Source: Phlegmacium glaucopus (Eukaryota; Basidiomycota; Agaricomycetes; Agaricales; Cortinariaceae). Taken from it: a stretch of DNA of 64,000 nt. Both the position numbers and the translations under genes were made by a program. The stretch covers positions 438,395 to 502,394 of the forward strand of contig MU130357.1 of the NCBI GenBank assembly GCA_015039465.1, in the 5' to 3' direction. How positions within the stretch are numbered: position 1 is the first letter of the stretch; each line of letters begins with the position of its first letter. Below, in pieces: positions 46,151 to 58,581 of the stretch. The notes below the pieces were generated by a model. That model searched no databases and had not been told where the DNA came from. It worked only from the letters and a program-made list of their open reading frames with translations.

Positions 46151-46719
46151 TAATGTAGGAGGATTAACATGAAAATTTTTTCACCCCCGAGTAACCATTG
46201 GCAAGGAAAAGAGAGGGCTAGCTTTCGTCTATTGCAATCTTCTTTTGGTTGAAATATATTGCCTATCCTTGACTCTCCTAGTTCTATTGGGGAGTTGATG
46301 TTTCGGGATCCTTCGCTGAAAGTCCTGGTTCAATCACTGGCAACTCGTCTTTGAATCTCACCGAACATCTTATCTCTCTCCGAGATACTCTTCGGCGACC
46401 TAATACGCATTTTTGACTCAGACAGGGAAAGGAGAAGGAGTCTTACCCCTTGTATCAATGACTAGAACCAAGATATTCCATCCCTCACACTGAGTCACTG
46501 TAACGTGACTGATTTGTTCAAAAATCAGCATGCGCGTTACGGCGATTTAAACTCAGACGTCACGTAGCCATTAATTAATTAATATCACGTGATAAACCTC
46601 TGTAGTGCCTCTTCCTCGAAGACATTGACTGATCATTGACTATAGATCTTCTGATGCATTTTGCGCCAACATTTTGGCGCATAGAAACATAAATAACTTA
46701 CGACCTCTGAATATCGACC
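46151..46719. other. intergenic between DBP4 and CLN3
   Basis: No gene. It includes a TTAATTAATTAATATCACGTGA segment; the CACGTG within it (about 46586) is an E-box-like hexamer, a possible site for a bHLH factor upstream of CLN3. Confidence 0.45.
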
Positions 46720-48828
46720 ATGCCGCATGCTGCTACCTTTGCACCTGCGGAACTCACCATATCTTATCCACAACCCCCTGACGACTTTGACCACCATGAG
46801 GCCCTCGAGAGTAAGGAAAGGACAAGTACGTACTACCTCTACGTTCCTGTCAATGTCTCGGAAGCTCACGAGAGAGATTTAGAGCATGAGCGTAGACTGC
46901 TACAAAGACTTGGTTTCTCTTTCTTCCTTTTCGGCCTCATTAATAACGGTGAATTATTCACAAATACAAATTTTAGAAAATTTCTGACGTGCATATGCAG
47001 TTCTCTATGTCATTATTCTGTCAGCTGCACTAGATCTTGTACCTCCTTCTACACCCAAGGGGATCATCGCGTTCTGCAACATTACACCTGCACTTGTAGC
47101 AAAAGTTGGCGCGCCAATCTTTTTGAAAGGCAGGATAAGATATACCAAACGCTTAAATGGGTGTTGTGTGTTGAGTGTTTTTGGAATGATCGTTAGTCAA
47201 CGCTCCATGTGCTCGAGAATAGAGCGAACTCACCGTACTTTGTCCGCCTAGGTTGTTGCCATTTTCGATAACCTGTACATGCGATTGCTTGGCATTTGTC
47301 TGGCCTCTTTTTCTTCAGGTTCATATTCAACATTCAGTTATTACTACGCGCTGCTGACTTTTGGATTTAGGCTTAGGAGAATTAACGTTCCTCCAACTTT
47401 CAACAACATATTCTCCTCCATCAGTCGCTGGTCACAGTGTTGGGTGAGGCCTTCTTTGTCCCCTACGCGAACCAAACCTCTTACTCTACACTCTATTAAA
47501 GATACTTTGCCTCAGGTACAGGCGCCGCAGGACTTGTGGGAGCCCTTCTTTGGTGGGAGATGCGTAGTCTTGGAGTACGCGTTGGGGTGGGGTTATCATC
47601 AGTACGTCCCTCATCACCTTCTTGTCGTGTTCCATCATTCACGCCTTAGGTTAACTATAGGTCCTGCCTCTGGTTATCCCGTTAACCTACTTCTTCCTCC
47701 TTCCTCGTAGTTCTGCGTTCCTTTACCCCCTTCCTCGTTCTGCTTATGAAGATATCTTAACCCCCGCTGTACCTACAACTTCACTTCCATATACGCCATT
47801 AGCTACTTCGGAAGATGAAGCAGGAGAGGAGGAAGGCAGTCTTCCATCCGGGCCAAAAAGAGGCGTATCTCTATCTGCCAGCGACAAGTGGCGCATTGCT
47901 CGGCCGCTTTTCATGAGATACATGTTGCCTCTCTGTAAGTTGTACCCCTTTAGATATCATGGAGAACCAGTTGACTAATAATACATCATGTTAGTTTGTG
48001 TTTATACGGTAAATTACCTACCTCACTTTCCTCCTTGATTCTCGCTCAATGGTTGCTTGACGTAGTTTGAGTATACGATTAACCAGGTTTGTTTTCTCCC
48101 AATCCACATTCAATCTCTTCTGGGCTCATCGATTTACCTCCAAAATTGTATACAGGGTATCGGACCAACCCTTATCTATCCTGTTCCCTCTACCGAAGGC
48201 CACTGGCTTCTAAGCAAAATCATTCATAGCATACGTGACTATTATCCACTATGGCAGGTACGCCAGATCTCATCCCCACACGTCCAAAACAATGAAACCA
48301 ATTAGGGCAAAAAAAGTTGATATACCAAACCACCGTCTTTCTGTCTCGATCATCTATATCCCTTGGAATTCCAGCACTCCCAGCGCGGCTAATACCCCTG
48401 CCTGCGATCATCCAATCTATCATTTTCTTAGCCTTGATGTATGAATCTGCCATCGGGTTTTTCGGTGACGAATCAGAGAGCCTGAGCATCTTTTTGGTGT
48501 TCACGCTCATTAGTCTTGAGGGTCTTTGTGGAGGGTCAGCATAGTACGTTTTTCATTATATTCATTCTTCAGAAAGTCCGTTTGATGATGATGATACGAT
48601 CCTTTCCACAGCGTGAACGTCTTTTACCGTGTCAACCAAGAACCTCCAGATCCGAATACTAACCATGATATCGAAAAGACCCGACAAGAACGTGAATTCA
48701 AGATCGGGTCTCTTGGATTCGCTGATTCCGCTGGGATCCTGCTCGCTTCGATCCTGGCTGTCCCAACGGAGATTGAGCTATGTAAAGCTCAGCTTAGACG
48801 AGGCAAGATGCTTTGCAAAGGTTTATAA
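46720..48828 (+). CDS. CLN3: CLN3/battenin family membrane protein (complete copy)
   Basis: Early exons are 46720-46948, 47001-47191, 47252-47318, 47371-47443 and 47502-about 47596, with several more after 47660, ending in TAA at 48826-48828. After a soluble N-terminus come LYVIILSAALDLVPPSTPKG, NITPALVAKVGAPIFLKGRI, NLYMRLLGICLASFSSGLGE, TFLQLSTTYSPPSVAGHSVG and YFASGTGAAGLVGALLWWEM. Later parts are IYQTTVFLSRSSISLGIPAL, YESAIGFFGDESESLSIFL, the CLN3 tail VNVFYRVNQEPPD, and FKIGSLGFADSAGILLASIL. The protein is polytopic and acts in the vacuolar/lysosomal membrane. The gene reads through without disruption. It is the source of the partial copies near 52-53 kb and 58.6 kb. Confidence 0.9.
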
Positions 48829-48999
48829 TTCTATGCTGTCAATAACTTCTTAGTGTATTAAATTTTAAGGGCTGGTCCCTTTATGGTGTACGCAGTGTAT
48901 TTCCTTTCTTATTTCTTGCCGGAACCTTGAGCGGAAGCATCGACGATGAGTGGCAACGCTCGAACTTGTCTACTTTCTCCGGTCGGATATGGTACAGGT

Positions 49000-49332
49000 G
49001 CTGGACATGATCCACAACAGAATATGTAGTATATTTGATGTTTCGGATAGAGGGGATATCAGCAATGGCAAATTTGATAAATTCATCAAAGCTCGGAAAG
49101 CATCGTGAGCTACACTCTGCAAACAGTTCAATCAACTATCATCCTTTTTAAAATACAAACACACACCAGCTGATCAGTGCATAAATGCTTCAAGTCCCGG
49201 ATGATATTATTTTCTGCAATCCCGACTGAAGTCCAGAGAAATAAATATCTCTATGGGGGTGCTTGCTTGATAGACCCACTGCAAGGTTAGCTGTACAACG
49301 AAGCTTTGCAGTGAGTTTTGAATCTCCGCCAT
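49000..49332 (-). pseudogene. HGH1-like N-terminal fragment
   Basis: On the minus strand from ATG at 49332: MAEIQNSLQSFVVQLTLQ, then in a second frame LSSKHPHRDIYFSGLQSG, then in a third NNIIRDLKHLCTDQL. After a likely intron comes AHDAFRALMNLSNLPLLISP, with LSETSN. The order matches the N-terminus of HGH1, an armadillo-type chaperone for translation factor eEF2. At least two frame changes within 100 nt and the missing remainder make it a decayed fragment between CLN3 and the Crinkler gene. Confidence 0.5.
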
Positions 49333-49424
49333 GATGCCTTTAAAAAAACTACAACGGATGGGCACGAGACTAGATTCGAATAAATTCTATCTACTTCGGT
49401 GCTATTCTACTGGGGCTGAGCGAA

Positions 49425-49560
49425 GTGCTAAACCTTGAACTGGACTTGAAGCTTGAAGTCCGGTTCAGCCAAATTCTGAACTTTGGACTGGCTTTCGGTC
49501 CAGTTCTCAAAAGTCCGGTTGGAACTTTGGTTCTGAACTGGACATTGGCAAGCTCTCTGT
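49425..49560. repeat. low-complexity GGTTC/GAACT-like tract
   Basis: Recurrent GAACTTGGACTGG, GGTTCAG and AAGTCCGGTT words, related in style to the tract at 2925-3065. It sits directly before the Crinkler start codon. Confidence 0.55.
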
Positions 49561-49581
49561 CACCTACTGCTCCATTCTACA

Positions 49582-51403
49582 ATGTCTGCCAAGAAATTGA
49601 GGCTAATGTGCCTTGTCTGGCCCGACGTCAAGCCCAGTGAACACATTGTCGATGTCAAAATCGACAACGAGACTATTGCTGCTCTCAAGGAATTGATCAA
49701 AGACAAGCATGCCCATAGCCTCGCTCATGTCGATGCCCGCGATCTCACCCTTTGGAAGTGCTCCATTTCCGACGATTCCAATTTAAAGGAAACCTTAGAC
49801 GCTATTCATTTCGATGATACCCATCCTTCTGTTCATCTTCTAGGACCTCTCACTTCCGAGCTTTGCGAGCATTTCCCGACTGTTCCACCCCCTAGAACCA
49901 TCCACATCCTTGTTGAGCTACCCGCGCTTAGTGAGTGTGGTACCAGTATCCCTTTTTCAGCGACTGAAGCATGAATGTTGCCGCAGAAAATGAGGTCCTT
50001 CCTCTCTCGTTGCCTGACCTACTCAAGGAACGTCAGCAGTTCAACGCCAAACTTCCTGAGATGTCCCCCCTTCAACTTTGGGAATTACTACAAATTTTCC
50101 AAGATTCAGGAAACTGATACTCAGAAAATCATATGGAGTCGACCCCCGACTGCCGACGCAACAATTCCCGTCACATTATTTCATCCCATCTTCCGTCAGT
50201 TCGTTGATGATTGCAAGAACCACCAGCCAAGTGACGGGGACAACAAACTGGTTCGGGAATTGATGGCGGCGATGTCTGGGTTCTTTATACATGAAGATGC
50301 TCGAGCAGCAAAACTTCGATATATTCTGCAAGAAAATGGAATACATGTCACCACATCTACAATCACCTCCAAGGGCCATCACTTCCGGACTGATGGCGCC
50401 ATTGAGTTCTGCAATTGTCATATTTCGATTTTCAAGGCTGAAGGAGAGATCGGCACCGGAGGCGCCGAGCCTTATGCTCAGGCGATTTTGTATTACGCCC
50501 ATTCTGCCTGGGAGAAGTCGGAAAAACATCCCACCTTCAACTTTCCGTGTTTGATCATCACCGTTTCGGTCTGACCTTCTTATCCTTCCTTGCTTTACAT
50601 TTCTAACGTGATGTTCTCAGGGCCCCACATTAGCTTTTCTGGTGCTGTTTGGAGGACTCGACCCCATTTCCAAGTTCTTACTCCCGCCATCCCTCTGTTC
50701 TGTCATGACACTGACACGGATACGCGTGGATCTCTTGCTCGCCATTTGGGTGCCTTCAAGAAAGCTATTCGGTCACTGGAAGAATGCTACGAGGCGGCAC
50801 TGACAAACCCCACACTTCTCAAAAACTTGAACCCACAATTTCCAGATCCATGCACGTACCTCTCCCCCGCGACCAAAACCTCAGTGAACTTCAAGTACCT
50901 CTGCCAAATTGATGAAAAGAGGCAGCTTTTCATTGGCGAGGACCGACAATGGGGAGAGGATTTGCATCAAATTCGTACGTCGGTACTCACGAGCAGCTCA
51001 CGAGAAATGCGCAACAATGGGTATCGCGCCGAAGCTGAGAGGTTTCGAAGACATCGGCGCCGGATGGAAGATGGTTATCATGGACGCTCTCGACATGGAA
51101 TACAAACCCTTCGACAAAAATGTTCTACCTGCGGATACACATGAACACATCGAAGCACAACTGGCCCAACTTCATCAAGCCCACTTTGTTCATGGTGACG
51201 TACGAACTGTCAACGTCATGATTAGGAAGGATGGTAAACCGGGGTTTATGCTTGTCGATTTTGATTGGTCAGGGGTCATTGGTGAAGTGTACTATCCTAT
51301 GAATGTCAACAAAGTTGATCATTGGCGGCCAGAGGATGTGTCAGATGGTAAACCAATAAAACCTGAGCATGATATAACCATGTTGGAACACATGTTCCTT
51401 TGA
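49582..51403 (+). pseudogene. Crinkler-N / protein kinase gene with two frameshifts
   Basis: Exon 1 from 49582 encodes a Crinkler-type ubiquitin-like header (KKLRLMCLVWPD, LTLWKCSI, HILVELPAL) and ends at a GTGAGT donor near 49931. The second exon carries the conserved linker region (LPDLLKERQQF) and changes frame at about 50100-50115. The third starts after an intron at about 50572-50621 and changes frame again at about 50940-50955. The last part is a kinase domain with the catalytic loop HGDVRTVNVM and metal motif LVDFDWSG, reaching the stop at 51403. Crinkler proteins are secreted or intracellular effectors that act in nuclei. The two breaks mean decay or consensus indel errors; all key kinase residues remain. 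Confidence 0.75.
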
Positions 51404-51811
51404 TGTAGTACCAAATAAATTTGTCATTAAATACGTGTAGATATGATAAGATATGATAAAGAGTAGAACATTGCATTGCTTGTTGATTGCTCCCACATCA
51501 ATGGTATCCCCTCTTGTTGACTGCATCCTCTCCTTGCTCAGACATGCTTTTGCCATCCGAAAGAGGCCTGCCCCTTCTCGTTCGAGCACCTGCAGCATAC
51601 GGCCATCGCGAAACTGGATTTGGTACTCGAGAGTCGGCTCCCAGGTCTCCTTGTACCATTTATTGTTGAGTCGATTGGTCGAATTATCCCCAAACGATAT
51701 AAAGAACCATCTCCAATGACCGCATCTCTGGGCCCGGTAATTGCTCCTTTGGAAAGCCTCGTACAAGTTGTATATTTCGTCAGTACTGAGTACTGAGCAA
51801 GGTACTCGCGT
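51404..51811. other. intergenic
   Basis: No gene seen. AGTACTGAGTACTGAG at about 51782 is a short direct repeat right before the CLN3-derived duplication begins. Confidence 0.45.
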
Positions 51812-52103
51812 TACTCGTCAACGTTCCATGTGCTCGAGAATAGAGCGAACTCACCGTACTTTGTCCGCCTAGGTTGTTGCCATTGTCGATAACCTGTACA
51901 TGCGATTGCTTGGCATTTGTCTGGCCTCTTTTTCTTCAGGTTCATATGCAACATTCAGTTATTACTATGCGCTGCTGACTTTTGGATTTAGGCTTAGGAG
52001 AATTAACTTTCCTCCAACTTTCAACAACATATTCTCCTCCATCAGTCGCTGGTCACAGTGTTGGGTGAGGCCTTCTTTGTCCCCTACGCGAACCAAACCT
52101 CTT

Positions 52104-53153
52104 TTTTCTGCAAGTGCGACACCTTTCCTAGCATAGTAGTAGTAGGTTGCCTGAAAGTCTCGGTCCTTCTTACTTATATTACTTTTTGCATGATACGACT
52201 GGGAGGTGTTTCTGGGAGTTCTGATTACTCGCATCCGTGCTTTTTCTACGAGTCCGAGAGACTAAGCAGTGGCTTTTTGGGCTAACGCCTAAGTATGTAG
52301 TTCCGATTCTCTTACTATTTAACCTACTAGCGTCCGTTCCCATAATCAGCGCGGCCCTCACGACCTTAAGGGTCCCTATTCTACTAGCTCTGTCTTTCTG
52401 CCACCAAACCATATGGTTGGAAAAAACGGTATTTACTCAAGTTACTATATCTTCACACCCCTACTGTAGACCGCATGGACGGTATCACCTATTATCAGTG
52501 CATACGATACTTACTAAAACGAATCTTCGGTCACCGGAAGTCGTCTCCCTTGTCCTATCTATTCCCAACCGGGCTATGGGACACATGTTAAAACCTCCAT
52601 TTAGCTACTCGGGTCTTCTCTAACTTACACGTAACCCTCTTTTGTTTGGACCAACTAGCATATGAGTTTGATGCAGTTCGTTGGCAATTCGCTCTTAGTC
52701 CCTTCTTTCACTCCATCCATTAAATGGCATATTTGTGTTTGATTGTACTACATAATAATCAGTTGACCAAGAGGTACTACAGATTTCCCCATGTTGAATG
52801 TCTCTCCGCTGTACATAGAGTACTTTTCGCCGGCTTCATCGATTACCGCATATACCTTCACTTCAACATCCATGTCGCCTCGAATTCTGTAGAAGTATTC
52901 GTCTTGCTCCTTCCCCTATTTCCTTGCGTCTTGATGCTCCTTCCTCCTTCTTCATCCAGTTGCCCCATCGGTCTCCGTCTTGGATATCAATTAGAGTCCA
53001 CACTTACTTCCTTATGCTGTTCTTCTACTCCCTGCATGGCTACTATTGGGGTGGGGCTGCGCATGAGGTTCTGATGCGTAGGGGGTGGTTTCTTCCCGAA
53101 AGTGTTCAGGACGCCGCGGACATGGACTCCGTTTCATAGAAATTATCCCACAT

Positions 53154-53157
<4 letters not shown>
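52104..53157. other. mirrored block 3 (reversed, not complemented): CLN3 copy 2 exons
   Basis: Read right to left from 53157, uncomplemented, it gives CTCTACACCCTATTAAAGAT and the following CLN3 sequence found in normal orientation from 47482. It thus joins base 52103 exactly as copy 1 does at 47480-47482. Its far end, 52104-52397, is the mirror image of 53183-53474: for instance 52274-52293 reversed equals 53285-53304. So the extension crosses the whole gap and overlaps the other side. This is the clearest proof of the artefact, because both versions are present in the window. Confidence 0.97.

Positions 53158-53182
<25 letters not shown>
53158..53182. other. 25-base filler, written as A
   Basis: The visible A run is 26 (53157-53182). 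One A belongs to the mirrored CLN3 sequence (CTCTT then ACTCTAC in copy 1), leaving exactly 25, as at 11133-11157. Confidence 0.85.
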
Positions 53183-53184
<2 letters not shown>

Positions 53185-53680
53185 CTGTCTCGATCATCTA
53201 TCCCTGGGAATTCCAGCACTCCCGGCGCGACTAATACCCTTGCCTGCGATCATCCAATTTATCATTCTCTTAGCCTTGATGTATGAATCCGCAATCGGGT
53301 TTTTCGGTGACGAATCAGAGAGCCTGAGCATCTTTTTCGTGCCTACGCTCATTAGTCTTGAGGGTCTTTGTGGAGGGTCAGCATAGTACGTTTTTCATTA
53401 TATTCATTCTTCCTGGCTCTGAAAGTCCGTTGGATGATGATGATACGATCCTTTCCACAGCGTGAACGTCTTTTACCGTGTCAACCAAGAACCTCCAGAT
53501 CCGAATACTAACCATGATATTGAAAAGACCCGACAAGAACGTGAATTCAAGATCGGGTTCTCTTGGATTCGCTGATTCCACTGGGATCCTGCTCGCTTCG
53601 ATCCTGGCTGTCCCAACGGAGATTGAGCTATGTAAAGCTCAGCTTAGACGAGGCAAGATGCTTTGCAAAGGTTTATAATT

Positions 53681-54143
53681 CCACGCTGTCAATAACTTCT
53701 TAGTGTATTGAATTTCAAGAGCTGGTCCCTTTATTGTTCGCGTGTACCCAGTGTTTTTCATTCCTTCCTTATTTCTTGTCTTTCTTTAGCAACACTAAAG
53801 CTATGTCACACTAGTCTCCCGTAGGCAGACTTCGTAAACTATCGATAATCAGCTGATGATGAGTAGGTCTCCTCATATGGAGTGTCACGGTTATCGTTTC
53901 TTCGCGCTTTTCAATTTGAATCTCAATAACAAGAGCTTGCAGCATCGCCTACTGGCAGCACCTGGCGCCCAATTGTAGTTATAGTTGAGCTATAGCTTAT
54001 ATTGGTGGATTCAGAGTTCATGAAAACAAATATTGGTATGTTGTTAAAGGTTGAGAATTACTTTCAGCACAAAAGCTATACGCTAAGCCCTTTGCCGTTC
54101 TTATATACAACCTTTAGGCCTACTCCTCGACAAAGCTTAACTA
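53681..54143. other. region upstream of TPR-CHAT gene 1
   Basis: The first 100 bp repeats the sequence after CLN3 (48829 onward). 53925-54140 is matched at 58770-58990 before gene 2 (CAATAACAAGAGCTTGCAGC, then GTTAAAGGTTGAGAATTACT), so both TPR-CHAT genes share a duplicated promoter region. Confidence 0.6.
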
Positions 54144-57100
54144 ATGTCGAATCCCCAAGAGATGGCGCCGGCAGCCAAAGGTACACTGGCACTACTTTGG
54201 TTAGCAAACAAGCTTCGAAATCGAGACTTCAGAAAGTCAGGTAACATGAGTGATCTAAACGCTTCAGTAGGGCTTTTCTACAAGGGAATCTCAGGGCTCC
54301 CTACCAGCAGTCAGGATTATAGTGTTGCATTAGATAATCTCGCAAAAACACTGCTACTCCGATTTCAGAAAGAAGGTCAGAGAGATGATCTTGATGAAGC
54401 CATTTCTCTTCACAAACAAGCTCTCAAGCTCCAACCTTTACCCCATCCAAATCGATGTACTACCCTCAACAATCTTGCAACTGTACTGTGGATGCGATCT
54501 ACGCAAGGAGGCAAGAGAAGTGATGTTGATGAAGCCATTTCTCTCAGCAGACAAGCTCTCGAGCTCTTCCCTTCACTCCATCCAATTCGATCTACTAGCT
54601 TCATCATTCTTGCAAATGCACTGTTGACCCGATTTCAGCAAGGGGGCCCACGGGACGATCTTGATGAAGCCATTTCTCTCCACAGGCAAGCTCTCAAGCT
54701 CCAACCTTCACCCCATCCAGATCGACTTACGTCCCTTACCAATCTTTCAAACACACTGTGGACCCGATTTACGCAAGGAGGCGAGAAAAGTGATCTCGAT
54801 GAAGCTATTGATATCAAGAGACAAGTTCTCGAGCTCCGACCTTCACTCCATCCCCTTCGACCTATGTCCCTCAACAATCTTGCAAACGTACTGGTGACCC
54901 GATTTAAGCAAGGAGGCCAGAAAAGTGATCTCGATGAAGCTATTGCTTTCAACAGACAAGCTCTCGAGCTCCGATCTTCATCCCACCCAAATGAATCTAC
55001 TTCCGTTACCATTCTTGCAAATACATTGTTAATTAGATTTAACCAAGGAGGCCCAGAGAAGTGATCTCGATGAAGCTATTGCTCTCAACAGACAAGCTCT
55101 CAAGCTCCAACCTTCACCCCATCCCTTTCGATCTACTTCCCTCAACAATCTTGCAAATGCACTGTCAACTCGATTTAAACAAGGAGGCCAGAGAGATGAT
55201 CTTGATGAAGCTATTGATCTCCACAGTCAAGCTCTCGAGCTCCGACCATCACCCCATCCAGATCGATCTGCCTCCCTCAACAATCTTGCTACTGTACTGT
55301 TTGACCCGATTTTAAGCAAGGAGGCGAGAAAAGTGATCTTGATGAAGCCATTTCTCTCAATAGACAAACTCTTGAGTTTTTCCCTTATCGACCTACTTCC
55401 CTCAAGAATCTTGTAAATGCACTTTCGACCCGATTTAAGCATGGAGGCGAGAGAAGTGATCTAGATGAAGCTATTGCTCTCAACAGACAAGCTCTTGAGC
55501 TCGAACCTTCACCCCACCTAAATTCCCTCACCACTCTTGCAAGTATACTGGTGACCCGATTTTATCAAGGAGACCAGAGAGATGATCTTTATGAAGCCAT
55601 TTATCTCCACAAGCTCTCGAGCTTCAACCTTCGCCCCATCTCCTTCGATCTGCCTCCCTCACCAATCTTTCAGAGGCACTGTTGACCCGATATAGGCGCG
55701 GAGGCCATCATAGATGTGATCTCAATGAAGCTATTTCTCTCAACAGACAAGCTCTTGAGCTCTTCCCTTCACCCCATCTGAATCGATCTACTTCCCTTAA
55801 CAATCTTGCAAATCTACTGTTGACCCGATTTAAGCACGGAGGCCAGAAAAATGATCTCGATGAAGCCATTTTTCTCAACGAACAAGCTCTTGAACTCTTT
55901 CCTTCAACCCATCCGAATCGATCTTTCTCCCTCAACAACCTTGCAAATGCACTGTCGAACCGATTTGACCAAGGAGGCCAGAAAAGTGATCTCGATGAAG
56001 CCATTTCTCTCCACAGGCAAGCTCTCGAGCTCCGGCCTTCACCCCATCCCCTTCGATCGTCCTCCCTCACTGACTTAGGTATTGTCCTCGTCCGCGCTCA
56101 CTCATCGACTGATGGAAATTCACTTTTTTTGGAGGAAGCCATGTCTTCATTCTCCGCTGCTATGCATTGTCCCTCTCAATCACCATCTAAACGTCTCGCC
56201 AATGCGAAATCATGGATACGTCATGCAGTAACCACCAGCATAATTCTGCAATTGACGCTTATGAAGCTGCCTTGCAAGCTTTACCTCAACTGGCTGCTCT
56301 TAGTTTTGATTTACAATCACGCCAGGAAGCGTTGAGTGCCAGAAGTGATGGTTTCGCGCGGGATGCGTCAATATGCGCTATTCAAACTGGAAATTTGGTC
56401 AAAGCAATAGAGTTTCTTGAAGCAGGACGAAGCATTTTCTGGTCACAGTCCCTATCTCTCCGGTCGCCTTTCGATCAACTCCATGATATCAAACCGCAAG
56501 GTCCGAAACTTGCATGTAAGTTACGAGATATTGCAACTGCACTAGAGCTTGGCTCCTATCGTAATATTTCGGTTGATATTTCAGACAATCGGAAGAGATT
56601 ATCCTTAGATCAGGAAGCATCCCGATTGAATCGCCTTAACGAAGAATGGGAGAAGGGTATTAATGAAGTGAGAAAATTGAAGGGATTCGAAGATTTTCTA
56701 CGACCCCGCCGGTTATCAGCGCTACAAATTGCTGCGTCAGAATATCCTGTGGTGATTCTAGTTGCAAACGACGACGGTAGCCACTGCCTCATCCTGAAGT
56801 CAACTAGCGTTCATCACATTGAACTCCCAGGTTTACGCACTCGGGAGTTGCAGAACCTCGTCCAACTTGTACGAAACGCTGTCTCACAATCAACAATCAT
56901 GGGCTCTTCTGTTGAAAGCATTATAGAAGATGTAACTGCCCCCCCTGGAGACACACGCATGCCGACACGTGTGGGTAATAAACTGGTATCGTCGGATGAT
57001 GTTTTCAAACAAGTTTTAAAAAAATTGTGGGATGAAGTGGTAAAGCCGGTTATCAATTTTCTCAAAATTGAGGTGAGTTATTATTTCATCCGTGGCAAAC

Positions 57101-57984
57101 TATCAACCGACTCACATAATCGTAGAAATCCGATTCGGGAAAACTGCCCATGTTGCAATGGTGCCCAACTGGACTCTTCACTTTCCTTCCTATCCATGCG
57201 GCTGGTTGCTACGATATCAAGTCATCCAGTGAATGTGCTTCTGATTACTTCATCTCGTCCTATATACCGACCATCGGCGCACTGCTTGTTCACGATTCTG
57301 CCCCGTCAACTAGGAAATTCAAAATGACAGTCGTCATCCAATCCGCAGAGCTGCCTGCGACGGAAACTGAACTAACAAACATTAAACGACACGTATCTGG
57401 AGATGCGCTCGTCACATTCGGGGTTCCCGACATGCTTGCTAAGATCGAAGGAGTTGCCTCATCTCTTTCAAATGCTTCGATAGTTCACTTCGCATGCCAT
57501 GGGACGCAAGACCGATTCAAACCACTTGATAGCAGTCTTAAACTCGATGACGGGTTACTCCGAGTCTCAAGAATCATGAAGGAGAAGATTTCAAATGAGT
57601 CACTAGCCTTCCTCTGTGCTTGTGAGACGGGGAAGGGCGATGAAAACCTTCCGGATGAGGCAATAAGCTTAGGTGCAAGTTTGCTCTTTTCTGGATTCCG
57701 TCGGGTTATTGCGACTATGTGGTAAGTTGATTTTGAAGTGTCGCTTCCTGGAACTTAATTTCTTTTACGATTATTACATTAGGGAAATGAAGGATAGAGA
57801 TGGACCCACGATAGCGGATGCCTTCTACGAAGAACTCTTCCGAGGTCCGGATGGGAAGGCTACTCTGGAACCTGACATCACAAAGTCTGCTCGAGCACTT
57901 GACGTTGCAGTCAAGAAATTGCGTTCAAGTTCCCCGAATGTTTTCTTCCGTCGCTGGGTTCCTTTTATTCACATGGGCAAGTGA
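54144..57984 (+). pseudogene. TPR-CHAT protein 1 (frameshifted, CHAT dyad present)
   Basis: It starts MSNPQEMAPAAKGTLALLWL. An array of about 42-residue TPR-like repeats follows (pattern DLDEAISLHRQALKLQPSPH, then PDRLTSLTNLSNTLWTRF) over 54345-56085. The frame breaks at 55052 (CCC for CC), near 55303-55313, near 55608 (4 nt lost) and near 56230. From 56212 a linker (FEDFLRPRRLSALQIAASEY) leads to the CHAT peptidase domain, with WCPTGLFTFLPIHAAG, the catalytic His in IVHFACHGT and Cys in LAFLCACETG. The stop is at 57984. CHAT domains are caspase/separase-fold proteases; TPR-CHAT proteins are frequent in basidiomycetes and are thought to act in recognition or cell-death systems. Some breaks could be sequencing indels in repeats. 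Confidence 0.8.
55180..56345. repeat. 1166-bp tract apparently identical to 59872-61037
   Basis: The offset is 4692 bp. The nearest differences I see are at 55179 (A against G at 59871) and 56346 (T against C at 61038). The four translated frames inside the tract are identical between copies. Outside it the two genes differ clearly, most of all upstream of 55050 and downstream of 56690. Confidence 0.75.
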
Positions 57985-58581
57985 GATAGGTGTTTAAACT
58001 TTTGTGCAGTGTCTTCGATGTATACATCGTTTCTTGTAAGGGAAATAAAAATATTGGAGCTTTAAAAAAAGCGAAACGGGCCTCGGATCGTTCCCCAACG
58101 ATTCCCGTTACCCCGCTAGCTTCAGAGACACACGACTTCGCTGGTGTGTTTTTATTACTTCCAACCCTAATCTACTTCTCCCTTAGTAAGTTGAAGACAC
58201 GGCACCCAGCCTCTTGATGATCTTTTTGTCGTGCGTCGCTTCGTCTATGAAGACCCTCCGCAACCATTGAGAAATCTGTGTGAAGTGAATAGAAAGTGTT
58301 GGTTCCTCACAACCGTTCTTAACTCCGGAAGCAGCATTCAAATTTGGGTAGTGTTCCCATTTGTTAATTTGCTCTAAACACTTTGCTAAATTTTGCTTCG
58401 TTCAGGAAGCAGGGAAAAGTTGTTGCAGTCCATTGCAAGCGTCGTACTGGTTCTACCTCTATGGAGGAATAACGATTCCCAAGGTATGTTTTTTATATTA
58501 GTATCTTTCCGTTGTTGTTTGATGCGAATCTTATCTCAAATTTTAGGCTATAGTCAATGCATTCTTCAAAAAGCTTTAAAT
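57985..58581. other. intergenic after TPR-CHAT gene 1
   Basis: No supported gene. ORFs are short and without motifs. Confidence 0.45.

Larger units (their letters stand above)
51812..53680 (+). pseudogene. partial CLN3 copy 2 (interior mis-assembled)
   Basis: It begins inside CLN3 intron 2 (CCATGTGCTCGAGAATAGAG, as at 47202) and repeats exons 3 onward almost base for base up to 52103. The next exons are in the mirrored block, and 53183-53680 resumes normally with LGIPALPARLIPLPAIIQ, YESAIGFFGDESESLSIF and the CLN3 tail. Exons 1 and 2, and thus the start codon, are missing. An extra T at about 53553 (ATCGGGTTCTC against ATCGGGTCTC) shifts the frame. It cannot make CLN3. Confidence 0.85.

Noticed and set aside
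52237..53074. Forward ORFs at 52237-52623 and 52724-53074, which suggest small membrane proteins.
   Set aside because: They are inside mirrored block 3; the hydrophobic character is inherited from CLN3 codons read the wrong way.
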